A stretch of DNA of 64,000 nt, from assembly GCA_014898425.1 (NCBI GenBank), contig RCSZ01000001.1:2108001-2172000 (forward strand), read 5' to 3'. The notes under the pieces are model-generated. The model was not told the origin of the DNA. It did no database searches and saw only the letters and a program-made list of their open reading frames with translations. Made by a program: the position numbers and the translations under genes. Source of the DNA: Botryotinia globosa (Eukaryota > Ascomycota > Leotiomycetes > Helotiales > Sclerotiniaceae). Positions 1 to 12,715 of this stretch are shown piece after piece. The stretch's first letter is position 1. Every line of letters begins with the position of its first letter.

Positions 1-1318
1 ATTAGATAGTCCCGGCGTTGCTGGTGCTGGAGGGGTAATTGGATACGGCGCTAGAGCACAATCCATGGGCGAATGTTGCGCTGGGGATCCATTCTTCGAC
101 CCATCGGAGTTCAAGTGTCCGCCGATACTTTTTTGAACTGAGATCTCGGCGAACCTTGATTCCGAAGTCATTTCTCCCGAGTCTGACGTAGGACCTTGTG
201 TCGAATCTACAGGTGATGGATTCGCATTCTGTGTGAGATTATCCTTCAGCTTTTTCCTGTACCGCTCCTTGTCTTTTAGGGCTCGCTCAAGGTCCTTGTT
301 TAGCCCCAGAATCATAGCCCTTTGTTTATCTACCAGACGCCATAATTGTGAATTCTGTGCGGTCTGTGATTGCTTTTCTTTGATTAAATACTGTATAGCG
401 GCCTCCGGCGACCCCGCTGCCTGAATGAGTTGTGCAACATCGAATTGCGGACTCAAGCCTTTAGAATCCTGCGAGTTTTTGTATGAATGTCCGCTGCTTG
501 ATATCGAGGAGATAGCAGAATCAATTGAAGAAGTTCGAGGAGGTTGTCGACCCATTTCGATACGATGTGCAGGTGTCGCAGATGCCATCGAAGGTGGTTT
601 ATCAGTAGGTGAGGTTGAGCCTACGTTTGCCAGGATAGGAGTTGAGACGCTTCGTATCGGGGCATTCGAAGTCGTTTCCTGCAATGGCCGGTCGTATCTA
701 TTAGGAGTGAGTGAAATTGATCAGACACATGAAGTTAAGAAGTACCTCAAATTGCCTGGTATCTGCGGTGGTTTGGCAGTATGTTCAGAAGTATAGAAGT
801 TCTTCTCCGTCGCTAATAAATCATCAAGGCGCTCTTTGGGCGATCGAGGCTCCTGCAGAGAACTCTGACTTGCTTTCGTACTTATGAAAGGATATTGATC
901 GCCCGAACCTTTCACAGAAAATGTGGTTCTTGTCGGAGTGACACTGCTTGAAGGTGATGTAGGAGTAGTACTGGTTTGTAACGGACTAGGAGCAGCCTTG
1001 CGCAGGGAACTAGAACGAGTATGTGAGTGCCCGTGACGAGAAGTGGCTCAATCTTGGAGAGAAGTGTATGTAGCTTACCTATTGCGCGTTTCCAAGACAG
1101 GCGAAGAGTTATTTAGTGAGTGAGCAAGGCGAGTGCGACCAGTTGTGGGGCTTTCTTGTGGCAGATGATGAAGCTGCGTATCAGAAGGCCGTTCGGCCAT
1201 CTCTTGCGAGAGCTGTGACATCGCCAGGTACGCTCGTCGGCTGCTGACACTCCTCAAGCTCGCTATGCATTCATACGCCGAAATGTTTTGGAGTCTGAAA
1301 TTTGGATTGAGCAGTAAT
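1..1318 (-). CDS. N-terminal part of a probable Bem3-like RhoGAP protein, partial
   Basis: The gene runs off the left edge, so only the N-terminal part is visible. I read exons at about 1318-1079, 1009-746 and 697-1, separated by introns 1078-1010 (GTAAGC donor) and 745-698 (CTAATAG acceptor); phases match at both. The product is Ser/Thr/Pro-rich with a charged helical stretch near the window edge (LWRLVDKQRAMILGLNKDL followed by a Lys/Arg-rich segment). I remember this block from filamentous-fungal Bem3-type proteins, which carry PX, PH and RhoGAP domains further downstream and act on Cdc42 in polarity. Those domains would lie outside the window, so the name is an inference from one block. 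The 5' end is unresolved: the frame is open upstream of 1257 to about 1318, but I found no ATG that splices cleanly into it. The coding call is firmer than the name. Confidence 0.5.
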
Positions 1319-1694
1319 TGGCCGCGGAGGTTTAGGACAAGGAAGAAGAGTGGCGCCTGTCGTTATTACTAGGTTCCGAGTTTCAAAATGAGTTGAGCGA
1401 GTCGATTGACGTCGCACATTTAGTAGATTTCGTTCACAGCAATGGAATGGTGTACAGATAGGAAACTTGAGACCAGGGTGGTGATGTATCGAGTTGGGTC
1501 CGGGCGCGCGGGAGATATTTATTATATTAGAGGATTTAACCAAATAGCTCGATACGTATTGACCTATTGATGACCTCTGGGGATTGTCTTGCAGTTTGCG
1601 AATTGGTGAATGGTGCGTTGTGAGTGGTAGATGGAATCGAGGAAGTTGATATCAAGTCGATATTGGGTATCTAGATGGGTAGGTATGGGATGGT

Positions 1695-1757
1695 ATGATA
1701 TGTATGATATGTATGATATGTATGATATGTATGATATGTATGATATGTATGATATGT
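1695..1757 (+). repeat. 9-bp tandem repeat (ATGATATGT)x7
   Basis: Seven perfect head-to-tail copies of ATGATATGT. Because the unit is a multiple of three it makes an artificial open frame of repeating Met-Ile-Cys. It lies upstream of the left-edge minus-strand gene. Confidence 0.95.
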
Positions 1758-2571
1758 ACAGAAAGAAATGGTAGGAGGAAGGAATATGATATTATGAGAA
1801 GATCAATCCGAATCCAGATAGAATCAGAATTGGAATTATTAGAATTAGAAGTGATTAGTTGCATTCATTCATTCATTTTCGTAGTTTGAAATTCATATCA
1901 ATCATCTGACCTCACGTCAGCGAGATCCAGGCCAAGGAGTAGATAGGAATAGATTATATGGATAGTAGGTATGTAGATAGATAGATATAGATGGGTGTGT
2001 GTAGGTGAGGTGTAGGTGTAGATCTAGATAGATGTAGATGTAAGTATACAATGTAGTATGCAAGGAGGCAAGATAGAAAATACAAAGTGGGTGATGAATG
2101 GATGGATGTAGAATGTATATAGATAGAACAGGAGTAAGGATAGTAAAAAATTGATTTGACGTTTGGCAATCAAAAGTAAAGTTTCATCCGAGTATTTTGA
2201 TTGGAAGATACGACATGTAGGTGGGTTTTGATCGTATATCTCCTTGACATTATTGATGCCTTAGGCCATCAAGTATGATTTTGAAGAGGTCTGTAGACTG
2301 TAGTGTCTACATGATTGTCTAGCTACCTACCTACATAGATGTACCTAGTATACAAAAGCTCTTGGAAAGAAAAAGAAATTAAAAAGTATATATCAAGGTA
2401 AGTGTACGAACAGAGTACGGAGTACAAGCTGAGAGAGGCCTTTTATAATTAGTATAATGATCATTGGTTTGATTTTCTCTTCCCTTTAGCTCTCTCTCGA
2501 GTCTCCCTGGACCTGGCAGCGTGGGTACCTGGGTAGTATTGAAGCTTATTTTGAAGTGAAGAATGAGAGTA

Positions 2572-2607
2572 GAATGGCTTGAATGGCTTGAATGGCTTGA
2601 ATGGCTC
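2572..2607 (+). repeat. 9-bp tandem repeat (GAATGGCTT)x4
   Basis: Four copies of GAATGGCTT, the last one diverged at its end (GAATGGCTC). A short microsatellite in the gene-free region. Confidence 0.85.
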
Positions 2608-5600
2608 CAATAGTTTTCGAATGGTTGATTAGTTTTGAATGGATTACCAACATATGATGTATGTGATGTTAATGTCTTTTAGGTATATGTAATATGTATT
2701 CAGTATCTATATCTGATATTTATTGGTATTCACTGATCAGTATCTATGTCTAATATACAGAGCCCAATACTCTCACAAGAATCTGACCATACATATAATA
2801 ACTTCTAATACCACTAGACCCCAATTCCAATTCCAATACCCCTTCATCACTTCGGCTATTGTCTACTACATAAACGACTACGACACACACAAAGTACTAA
2901 TAATATACCTACCAACTACTCAACACCACCCATGCGACATACGAAGTAATTGAGGAAAAGCATCACTTACTCACACTATGAACATTACGCAAAAGTAACT
3001 CCAACTCCTCACTACCCCCAAAGGAATTTCTTCAATACTTAATATATGCATACCCACAACAAACCAACCAATCCACTCTTGATTGCTCGGAACTGGGGGC
3101 CTGCCTGGCTTTACAGAAGGAAAGAATTGATTGAACCCTTACTTTTCCCTTCCCTTTCCGGATTATTTTTCCACATTCGCTTTTGGTTATATGACTGACA
3201 GACATCACTTCATAACACGCCCATCTCTCTCCCTTTCCCCTCTTCTCTAATGTCCCTCCCTCCCTCCCTCCCCTCCTCCTTTTACCCCTCAGATCTTATC
3301 AAATCTAAAATAAGCCCCAAGCCTCAAGTTCACAGCGTCTTCTGCAACAACCCGAGCCACCCCTCATGCACAGACATACGGACGGTCAGCGTGGGGTTAT
3401 CAAATGAGACAAGTCCCTCTTCCCATTTGTCAAAAGAAGGATATGAAAAAACAAAATAGTCTCACAAATTGAGTCATGATGATATACTTCGTATACTATC
3501 TATATATTCGTATCTAGGACAGAGGGTCAATGCTTCGGTACTTGAGAGAGCCTGAGTTTCTACCTGGCTCGAGCCTGGGTAGGTATCTAGATGAATATAA
3601 AATGTCACATTCAATCATATGTTCATTAATTACTAAAAATGCTATCTATCCTGACAACGAGCCGTGGATTCCGGGGACAAATTCATGCAAAGGCACTTCA
3701 ATGAAGATTATGCCTATACACGTACACAATGCATTTATCCATGATAAATACCCCTTCTTCTATACGGTAAAGATAGTACCCACAGCGTCTATACTTTGTA
3801 GAAACGTCTCCGAAACATGAGAAACAAACCCCAAGTCTTATTTTCCGCCACGAGGAAAGCTCATGGACAGTTTAGCCCCATACTACCAGAGTACTGTCAA
3901 AATGAAGTCAATAGCTGCTCAACACAGCGCGAGTCTATCATAGCTCTTGAGATTTCTAACCACCAATGTGCAATCTTTAGTATGGATGTGTTCACACACC
4001 CTTTGGAAAAAGTCAAACTCCAATGGTTGAATTCTCTCAAATCACCCAACTTGGCGAATGTACTGTATTGATATGCGACTAGAATCCCATAGCCATCCCA
4101 AAAAATCCCTTTATCGCGAGTTGATAGGCGAATTTACACTATCCAACCCCCAAGGCTTGGATGTAGTACTTTAGTTGCATATAAAACCCAGTCAACATTG
4201 AGCCTGCACGCCTTCAATCCACCACCCGTAAAGTAGGGGTATAGTTGACGGCAAGCCAAGCATAACCACGCAAAAGACACTGTAATCATCTGAGCAAAGG
4301 CGGTGTGATTCACAAATTACCGGTAACGTGAAGCAATTCGTTGATTCAAAAGGAGGGGATGGTGCCATTAATTACCCAGGTAGAGAAGTTGAAAACCCTT
4401 CCTACCACACCAATACACTTCCACACACAAAAATCTGGCATGATCCCCTGAATGACGCTTTGAAACGTGTGTGGAGAGTTGGGTTCAGGATGATATGTTA
4501 ATACTGGCGTTGATGCGGAGTTACCGTTCAAGGCGCAGGCGATCAATGCTTGAAGGACATCTTGGTATGTACATATATGTATATAATATAATATATATGT
4601 ATGTATGTCAGAATGATATTCGACATACAGGACAGGAATAGAGTATACTGCATCTTCTATTGGTCGACGGCAATTGAAATCCAGGCTATGCCAATCTTCA
4701 AAGAAGAAGGTAACGATTAGCCACAAGCACATATGAAACATTATCAATCACATCTCACATCTTCCATCTCCGTTGAATATCCTCCATTGCCCTACCCAGG
4801 TATTGTTAATCATCCACATATCACTGCACTCTAATTTTCACAGCGGTTAACACCCACACCAAAACAACCAATCAAATCCCAGAATTCGCACCCTCACAAT
4901 AAACTACCTTTCAGCTAAACCTCAAGTGAGGCTCAAAACAAGGTCTCATGATGAAGAATACTAGGTATTACATTTCCAATTCACACGTTCTAGCGAATCG
5001 ACTGATTCCAGTGGAACAAATTGCCTCTTCGTCGTTGTCATATCGTGTACCTATTATCAACAAAGCCAAGATGGGACAGGGAAAACTCTTCATGAAAATC
5101 CAAATTTTCTTTCCTTTCCTTTCCTCTCCTCTCATTGCTTTGATAACTATTCACCTACTCAACCAATATCGTTCCTAGATCCGATCCATCCACCCAGCTT
5201 CTGGGATCTCTGCAACGTTGTTTCTGATGGTGTGCGGCAAGGGGCTTCAAATTTCATCCTCACCACGGTAGATAGATACACGACCTTGAAAGAATCCTCG
5301 AGATATCTGCACTGCAAAATTTCTCCGGCTTTTTCCCCATCCATAGCTAATTATTCTTCTTCCTGGCTTTATTGATCTCCCAATCTTCATTTCACCCACA
5401 CTCGTCATTCCTACCCAAACGACATCCAGTGAGCATTCAGTACCACTCACGAGCAACTCTGGAGCAGACTCAGCTTGTATATAAGTCCCTGCTACATCGC
5501 ATTGCATCTTCCTCGTGTTCGTACTTGTCTGTACCATGCTAATCCTCACCTCATGGGCAGCGGGAAAACCAAGAAACACTCTGCTTTCGCCGAAGACCGT

Positions 5601-6810
5601 CCAACCATTATGTTTCCCCCAAATCACAATCGTGATGTCGTGGTATTCACGGTGTCTATTAATCTCCATCAAGCTGCTGTACCAAGTTTCTTTATATCTA
5701 AAATATGCAGTACTGCGAGACACACATGCGTGTACAACCTCAAAATGCAGTATGTATGTAGGTAGGTAGGTAGGTACAAACCAAATCTCTTATTCCATTT
5801 TCATCTCCATCTCCATCTCCATCCCACCAAACCAATAGAATTCCCAGCCCCTTTTCATTCTCGTCATACCATCTCCTACTCAATACGAACCATGACATAT
5901 CAAGATTCAAATCAAATCAAATCTAGTAACCCCAACCCATCACTCTAAACAAAAGGCACAACTCAACTCAACCCCAAATCCATCGTAACACCGCTGCAAT
6001 ATCTTATATCAAGCACGCAATGGATCTCTGTTTCACAAATATACCAAGTCCAGTCCCCGCATCCATCGACATAAATATGAATATAAATACCTACAAATAT
6101 AAAATATGAAATATAAATCCTAATCCACCACCCACCCTCAACAAACCAACACATCCAATCTAATCTATCACAACCAGTACTCCTCCCCAACTTTCAAATA
6201 CACAAACTCTTACTCTCGATTCTCGAAAAGAGATGTGCAAGCTCACTCTTTCTATCTCCTTGAAATCACAAGTATAATTGTAAACAAAGAATGAGATATA
6301 CAACACACATACCCGTCAAGCAGGATAACATAACATAATGCAAAATAATAACATATCTAGGCAGGTAGATAGATATGTAATTTGATATATAACATATAAT
6401 ATATACAACGTACAAATCCGTGATTAATGCACATAGAACTTATACCCGCCCATTCCATTCCATTCCATTCCGATCCAACTTACATCCACCATACCAAACA
6501 CCCAACCCATAAATCTCAACTCACCTCCTATCGAGTATCAAGCATCAAGCATCAAATACCAACTCAAACCCAAACTCAAACCCAAACCCAAACCCCAATA
6601 CACAATCCACACTCCACACAGCCCATCAATCACCACATCCTCAATTTCAATCTCAATCCCCATCTGATTCGGTAAAGTTAGTTACCGACGGGATCGCGCA
6701 TCTGAGATCAATTCGCTACGTCTTAATTTCCTCGCTACCTAACCCCTGGCTACCTAACCTGGAAGTCCTAATTACCTACCAACTACCGGTATCTTATCTC
6801 CTCTCCTTTC

Positions 6811-6842
6811 ATCCCAATCCCAATCCCAATCCCAATCCCAAT
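6811..6842 (+). repeat. 6-bp tandem repeat (CCCAAT)n
   Basis: About five copies of CCCAAT. This places several CCAAT pentamers in a row, but the location far from any start codon suggests simple-sequence expansion and not a functional CCAAT box. Confidence 0.75.
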
Positions 6843-7427
6843 TTCCATAAATATACCTAGATACTTCCAATGTCTTCTCTAAACCCTAAGACATGTATGG
6901 TAACCACACAACCAAATCTAAAAGAGTAAGTTTCCTCATGCAGAATAGGAGATTAAGACATTGGAAGCATAGGGAATTCCAGTGAATATAAAGTGTAGTA
7001 GACATGAATTTCTCAAGAAGAATGGGAAGAGACGTAAAGAAAATTCACAATTTTTTCGACAGTAAATTGACCTCTGATGCATTGAACATTTATCTAAAAT
7101 TGGTATAACTCTTCAAGCTATACTATGCTACGATATACCAATCCCATCTCCGTCCACGCGAAAGCATTAGATCCGCCCCAGGAAAGTCCTTGGGCATAAT
7201 CAATAACAATATTTATCAAATCATCATTAATCTATAACTCATGAAAGATATGTCGTAAACCCAGCCAAGCCCCAGCCAGGATTCCCCCAAAATGCTAGTC
7301 GCTATGCTGAAAAGCAATTCGAACACAAGCTCCTGGAACTCCGAACCTATCCCTGTACACATGCATATAAAGCCGTGGTTGAAAGTGAAGAAATGAAAGA
7401 AAATTCTCAAGAAATCAATACCCTGCT

Positions 7428-10400
7428 TCATGTCGGCATTGCATTTATCCCACTACCACCACCACCACCACCACTTCTCCCATACTGAGCCATTATTGAC
7501 CCTCTCGGTGCCGTGTTGGTTTTTCTGTTGCTCGCAGGTGCTCGCTTCTTTGTAACACCACTACTTGACCCTGCTCTACTTGATGTCGAACCACCACTTT
7601 TTCGCCTGCTGTTAAAACGAGGTTTTGATTTGTTACCATTGGAACCTTTTTGATGCGATTTTTTAGATGATTCAGCTTGTGTTGGTTGGGTCCTTGGAAC
7701 TTGGGCTGCTATCTCCATTCGCTCATTGAATGCTTGCACTGCTGGATCGACTTGAAAGTACGGGGATGGCTCTTCCGATTGGTCTCCGTATTCATCTTCC
7801 ATTCCACTCTCCTCATCTTCACTCACCAAGTTTACTATTAGATGGTTCTTATCTGTCTTGAAATTTGGATCCATCATCTCGTTATAATGCAATCTTTTCT
7901 CCTCTAACAACTTCAAAAATCGCTTGCCATATGAAGCTACGTTATTTTCGTCAATTCCAGGTATCTGTGACATCAGAGTAGTATTTGTCGTCCATCGAAT
8001 TGCCATCCGTCTGAACTCGACCTCTGTGAAATAGGGCTTTCTGTGATTGTTCTTGTTCCTAAGATCTTCTTCCAGCATCTTGGCATCCCGAACGAAAGCA
8101 ATCACAACATCTTGATGTACTGGATCTAGCCTCCTCATCTCCTCATCGACCGTGATCGGTGGCCCAATGCGACTAGTTTGTCTAACGCCGCGCATTGTTC
8201 TACTGCTTCCCTTCTTCGGCTCGAAATAACCCTCCTCATCTGAGCTTTCAACACTGTCGGAAGCAGGAGGATCGTGCTGTGGGTAGGTGCTTGGATGAAA
8301 ATCGTCATCACTTATATCCTCATCTTCAACGTGCCGTTCTTTACCCTTTCTGCTGCTATAGCGGCTTTGACTTTGAGTGATTGGCGAGGTAAGTAATGTA
8401 GACGGTGGCGGTGCTTGCTTTTTGACTTTGCTTTTTGTACTCTTGCGTAGAGCCGCGGCTGGCGACGTCGATATTCTAATTTGCAGGGGAAGTATAAAGT
8501 TTTTGGACATGTATTGCCTATGTTTTGGACCGAGCTAGACGACTGATTAGTGTTTGCACATTGCAAAAGGGATTTTCTCTTACAAAAACAAAGTCATTAT
8601 GAAATCCACCCCTGTTCTTAATGGCACGGAACTGCAGACCTCCAAACTGAATGAGTTTCTCAATGAGTCGTTCAATCTCCGTCTTCCCCATATATTTCAA
8701 TGAGCCAAACTCATCTAATTCGTGATGGTTTTCGGATTTGATCTTCGCTAATGCCTTGCCTTCTAATACGGCTGAAAAATGGCCAATGGCAAAATTGCCC
8801 TGAACTTGACTAACAAGACTGATGACTTTCCGGGCCTCGCTACTAAAATCACGTTCTTCGTAAGTGTCATTGGAATTGCATGTATCACAATTGCCACAAT
8901 CTTCCCTCTTGAAAGTCTCACCAAAGTATTGCAGTAGCTGCACTCGGCGACAATCAATGCGGTTGTCACAAAATCGTACCATGGCTTCTAACATTTGGTG
9001 CTGCTCAGTCTTGACATCTCGGCCACCTTCTCCCTTCTCAATCATCTTTTTATAAATTTGACTATCTTGAAACCCATAGTAAAGGAAGCACGCAGCCGGT
9101 TTGCCGTCTCGACCAGCTCGACCAGTTTCCTGATAATAGCCTTCCAAAGTCTTGGGCAGGCAATAGTGGATGACAAATCTCACATTTTGTTTGTCAATAC
9201 CCATACCAAAGGCAATCGTTGCGACCACGACTTTGATACTTCCTATTTGCCACTTGTGTTGGGTATCTTTCTTTTCTTCGGGCGTCATATGAGCATGGAA
9301 ATGATGTGCTTTGATCCCTTGTTCCCGTAGCTTTTTAGCCACCTCTTCACAATTGTCACGAGAGAGACAGTAGATTATTCCACTCTGATTTTTGTAATCG
9401 ACAGAGAGCATTTTAGTTATCTCGCTAAACATTGCCGCCGTTGATCCTTTGCCTGTTTTACGTCGAACCTCGTAGTAGATATTAGGTCGATTAAAACTTT
9501 GTTTCAGTTGCTCACAATTTTGCATGCCAAGGTTGTGAATCACATCCTGTTTTACCCTTTCTGTTGCAGTGGCAGTCAATGCAATAAATGGCACACCGGG
9601 ATATCTCTCGCGAAGCTCGTGGAGGTTTTTATAGTCTGGTCGGAAGTCATGACCCCATTGGCTCACACAATGAGCCTCATCTATAACGATGCGAGCAAGT
9701 CGTTTCTTGGCGTAGAGATCGTCCAATTTTGATTGGATAGCATTGCTTTTGTTGATCATCTCTGGAGTGACGTATAGCAACTCGACAAATTGCTCTGGCT
9801 TCCTCTCGTTTAAGCCATTGAACAATTGTTGTCTTGTCTCCTGAGTTGATTCACTATTGAACAGATATGCCTGAATGCGAAGTTTGTGGAGGTGATCTAC
9901 CTGATCATGCATAAGTGCCAAAAGAGGAGAAACCACAATTGTAACACCCTTCGTTTTGCCCGATTGTACAATTGCAGGCAATTGATAACACAAGGATTTT
10001 CCGCCACCAGTTGGCATCAATATGAATGCATCACGCCCAGCTAGGGTAGCATTGATTGCTTCCAGCTGGTTATGTCGAAAGCCCTTTAAGCGAAAACGAT
10101 CCTTTAGTGCCTTTTTGACATCATTAGACCACGCATAACTATACATATCTGTCCGCGACGAGTCCACAACTGAATACATATCTTTTGGTTTGTCTGACTT
10201 CAGGCTACCACGCTTTGAACTTCTCGATGGGTCTCGTGATGCGTCTTGAAAAGATGAGTTGAAAGATAATCTTGTTGAAGATGGCTTGAAAGAGTTACTT
10301 TGCTCAACTTGATGTGCCAAATCAAGAATAGCTTCATCGTCGTCATCATCGAAATCCCCGTAATCTTCCTCTGCTTCTGCCAAATTCTCCTCAAATTGCC

Positions 10401-12715
10401 CGACAGCTGCTTTAGTCCCTTTCGTAAAATCCTCCTCGTCTTCAAGCAGCCTGAGAAGGTCCTCGTCAGCACCGTGGTCTGTCGGCTCAGGCTCTCTGTA
10501 AAAGTACGGCCTTTTCACAGAATTATCAGGCATCGAGTAATTACTGGCAGGAATCATTGATCTGGCAGGCGACGTATGTCTCATAGAAGATGGTGGAGCG
10601 CAATGAGGCTCCTTTTCCCTCGACTTACCAGGATTCTGATAAATAGATGGTGTGCGCTCTTGCGTGGAGCATCTCGTTGCACCTGATGATTGATGTGAAA
10701 GAGACGGAATCTGGGTCTGTAGAACGACTTGTCCACTTGCACCCGCACTTGAAGCATGGGTGGAAAGCGGAGTCCTTGTAGACGGGATAGCCCCAAAACC
10801 ATAATTTACTGCGCCAGAAGCATCTAATAAACGCCAACACTCTCTCTTTTTCTCCAACAGTTCACTAGTCAGCACCTCAGACTCTCCATTATCTTCATCT
10901 TGCATATAAAACCTTTTTAAGGCAGCAGTTGTTTTTGAAGCGAGATCCTGAAGTCCTTGCAAATTCTCCGCAAGAGCTTCGAAGGCCTTTTTCTGGTCCA
11001 GCATAGATTTTCGCTCGGCTACTATGTCTGCCGGAGGATGCTCACCATCCTCAAGATAGACTTGAAGTGCCTCAAAATTCTGATTGAGAAGACTGTCCAG
11101 ATGTTTCAGAAAAGGTGTAAGTGCCGTTGGATCCTTCAGATACAAGCTCACAATTCTTTTTTCTTCGAAGCCTAAAGAAGCTGTTGAGGCCTGACTCGAG
11201 CCTCGTTGGGGTAAAGTCTGTGAAGCCATATACTTTGTAGGAGAATCCCGTTGGAAAGGAGATGGCTCGTTCTCTTGGCGAAATGATGCATTTTGTGATA
11301 TCGGCTGTAGTGGGCTAGTAAACCTCTTCTTAGCGGGGGTTACTTCACTGTTCTCGTGCGTTTGGATTTTGGGCATTGCATGATTTTCTGGCGTGCTACA
11401 GGTTCCTCTCGATGTTTTCATCGACGGTGGGCAAGGCGAGCAGCTTACTCTTGCCTCTAACTCCGACGGACTGTCGTCATCGTCAGAGTCAAAAATTTCT
11501 TTCTTAAGCCTACGATGTGTGAGGGGTGACGGGGTTCTCGTTGCTCGCTTTTCACGACTTCTAATAGCAGGAGACGCTTGTACTTGAACCGGCGAAACAT
11601 GTCGCACATTAAGAGGTGTAACACGTTTCTGAGAACTGATCGTGGGTACAGGGGTCGTTCCTCGTATTGGTCTTCTGTCCATAACAATATCCTCAGAGTT
11701 TTGTCGACTTCGAATCTTAGATCTCGCACGTTCGCCCTGGGAAATCATTGCTCCAACCATATCAACCTCTTCCAATAAATCCAGATCAAGGTACTCCTCT
11801 TCTGTTTTGCGTGGAATAATTGTTCGTTGAGAGTCGGGAAGGGTATCTCGAAATGATGGCCCTGGCATTTCTAATTCGTCGATATCCATAAACGAATCGT
11901 GTTGCTCGTCTTGCAGTTCTGTTGCGTATACTGGTACCTTCTTAGACTTTCGAGGAGATTGTAACATAGATAATTCCTCACTCTTCCGTTTCTTCGCCCT
12001 CTTCAAAGGTTCCGGTCTGGATGCTGACCTCTCATCCCATAAAGTAACAGAAGCGTCTTCAAAAGCTTCCACTGTGCTAGAAGAATTTACGATAGGAGCG
12101 CCAGTCAAATCGTCCCCGGTAAGATCTATTGATTCCACATTGTCGAAGTTGACTCTGCTTTTCGGCAACGGAGCCGGGCGAGGAGTTAGACCTCTCGGTT
12201 CTCTTGTGGATGTGGGTCTGGAAGGCGTGCCTAATGGAATCAGTCTATGAACCAAAGTGGATAGTTTTCATTTACAGACCATTTTCATTACATTGTAGCA
12301 TATAGCTTCTTGTAAGGGAGGAACTGGCCGTGGAGGAAGGAGTTCCAAGTTGTTGATTTTGACTCATGAGACTTGGTCTAGTCGTCTTTCGCGCTGATGT
12401 GAGTTTTCCCATTTCCGCATCTGCCAATTCACCCCCAGGCACTGGTGTAGATTGCGTTATCGGAGTAAGTATACGGGGACGAGGTGGGTGTGAATTCGCC
12501 ACAACATTGGAGATTTCTTCGACTCGGCGATTTCGAATCGGAGCAATTGGTGTATTTCTTGTTTCGTGTGCGATGTCTTCCCATCCGAAACCCTCCAAAT
12601 TCGCGAATCCTGGTTCAATCGTATCTGCAAATACAGGAATTTGAACTCCAGCGGGGGTAGTAACTTTGCTTTTAATCAACCAAGAAATATGACTTTGAAG
12701 ATTATGTCGAGTCAT
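7428..12715 (-). CDS. RecQ-family ATP-dependent DNA helicase (Sgs1/BLM/QDE-3 type)
   Basis: A 3'-5' DNA helicase of the RecQ family, which resolves recombination intermediates and stalled forks in the nucleus. Exons: 12715-12292, 12230-8584, 8534-7428, giving 1725 aa. Introns are 12291-12231 (61 nt) and 8583-8535 (49 nt, GTAAGA donor, ACTAATC branch, CTAG acceptor); summed exon length is divisible by three. The start MTRHNLQSHISWLIKSK is typical of fungal homologues. A long low-complexity N-terminal region precedes the helicase core: Walker A MPTGGGKS (around residue 880), DEAH box with HCVSQWGHDFRP (around 990), motif VI QETGRAGRDG, then the RecQ-Ct zinc cysteines (CDNRIDC, CGNCDTC). The last exon supplies an HRDC-like domain (IPGIDENNVASYGKRFL) and a basic Ser/Gly-rich tail. 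Without the 49-nt intron the protein seems to end just before the HRDC. CGCG boxes lie about 150 bp upstream. Confidence 0.96.

Larger units (their letters stand above)
1319..7427. other. Long gene-free region (about 6 kb)
   Basis: I see no supported gene here. Open frames (for example 4346-4747 and 5247-5723, minus) lack recognisable domains and do not splice into anything longer. The sequence is rich in simple repeats: 9-bp arrays at 1695-1757 and 2572-2607, GGTA runs near 5758-5775 and CCCAAT runs near 6811-6842. It probably contains the 5' region of the left-edge gene and the 3' region of the helicase gene, possibly with long untranslated leaders or introns. A short unrecognised gene cannot be excluded. 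Confidence 0.6.

Noticed and set aside
425..796. 123-codon plus-strand frame near the left edge
   Set aside because: It is the antisense shadow of the minus-strand exons, which splice consistently and give protein-like sequence.
4346..4747. 133-codon minus-strand frame
   Set aside because: No recognisable motif, contains a TATA/ATAC simple-sequence segment, and no splice-compatible continuation.
5247..5723. 158-codon minus-strand frame
   Set aside because: No domain, plus-strand frames of comparable length overlap it, and no neighbouring exon extends it.
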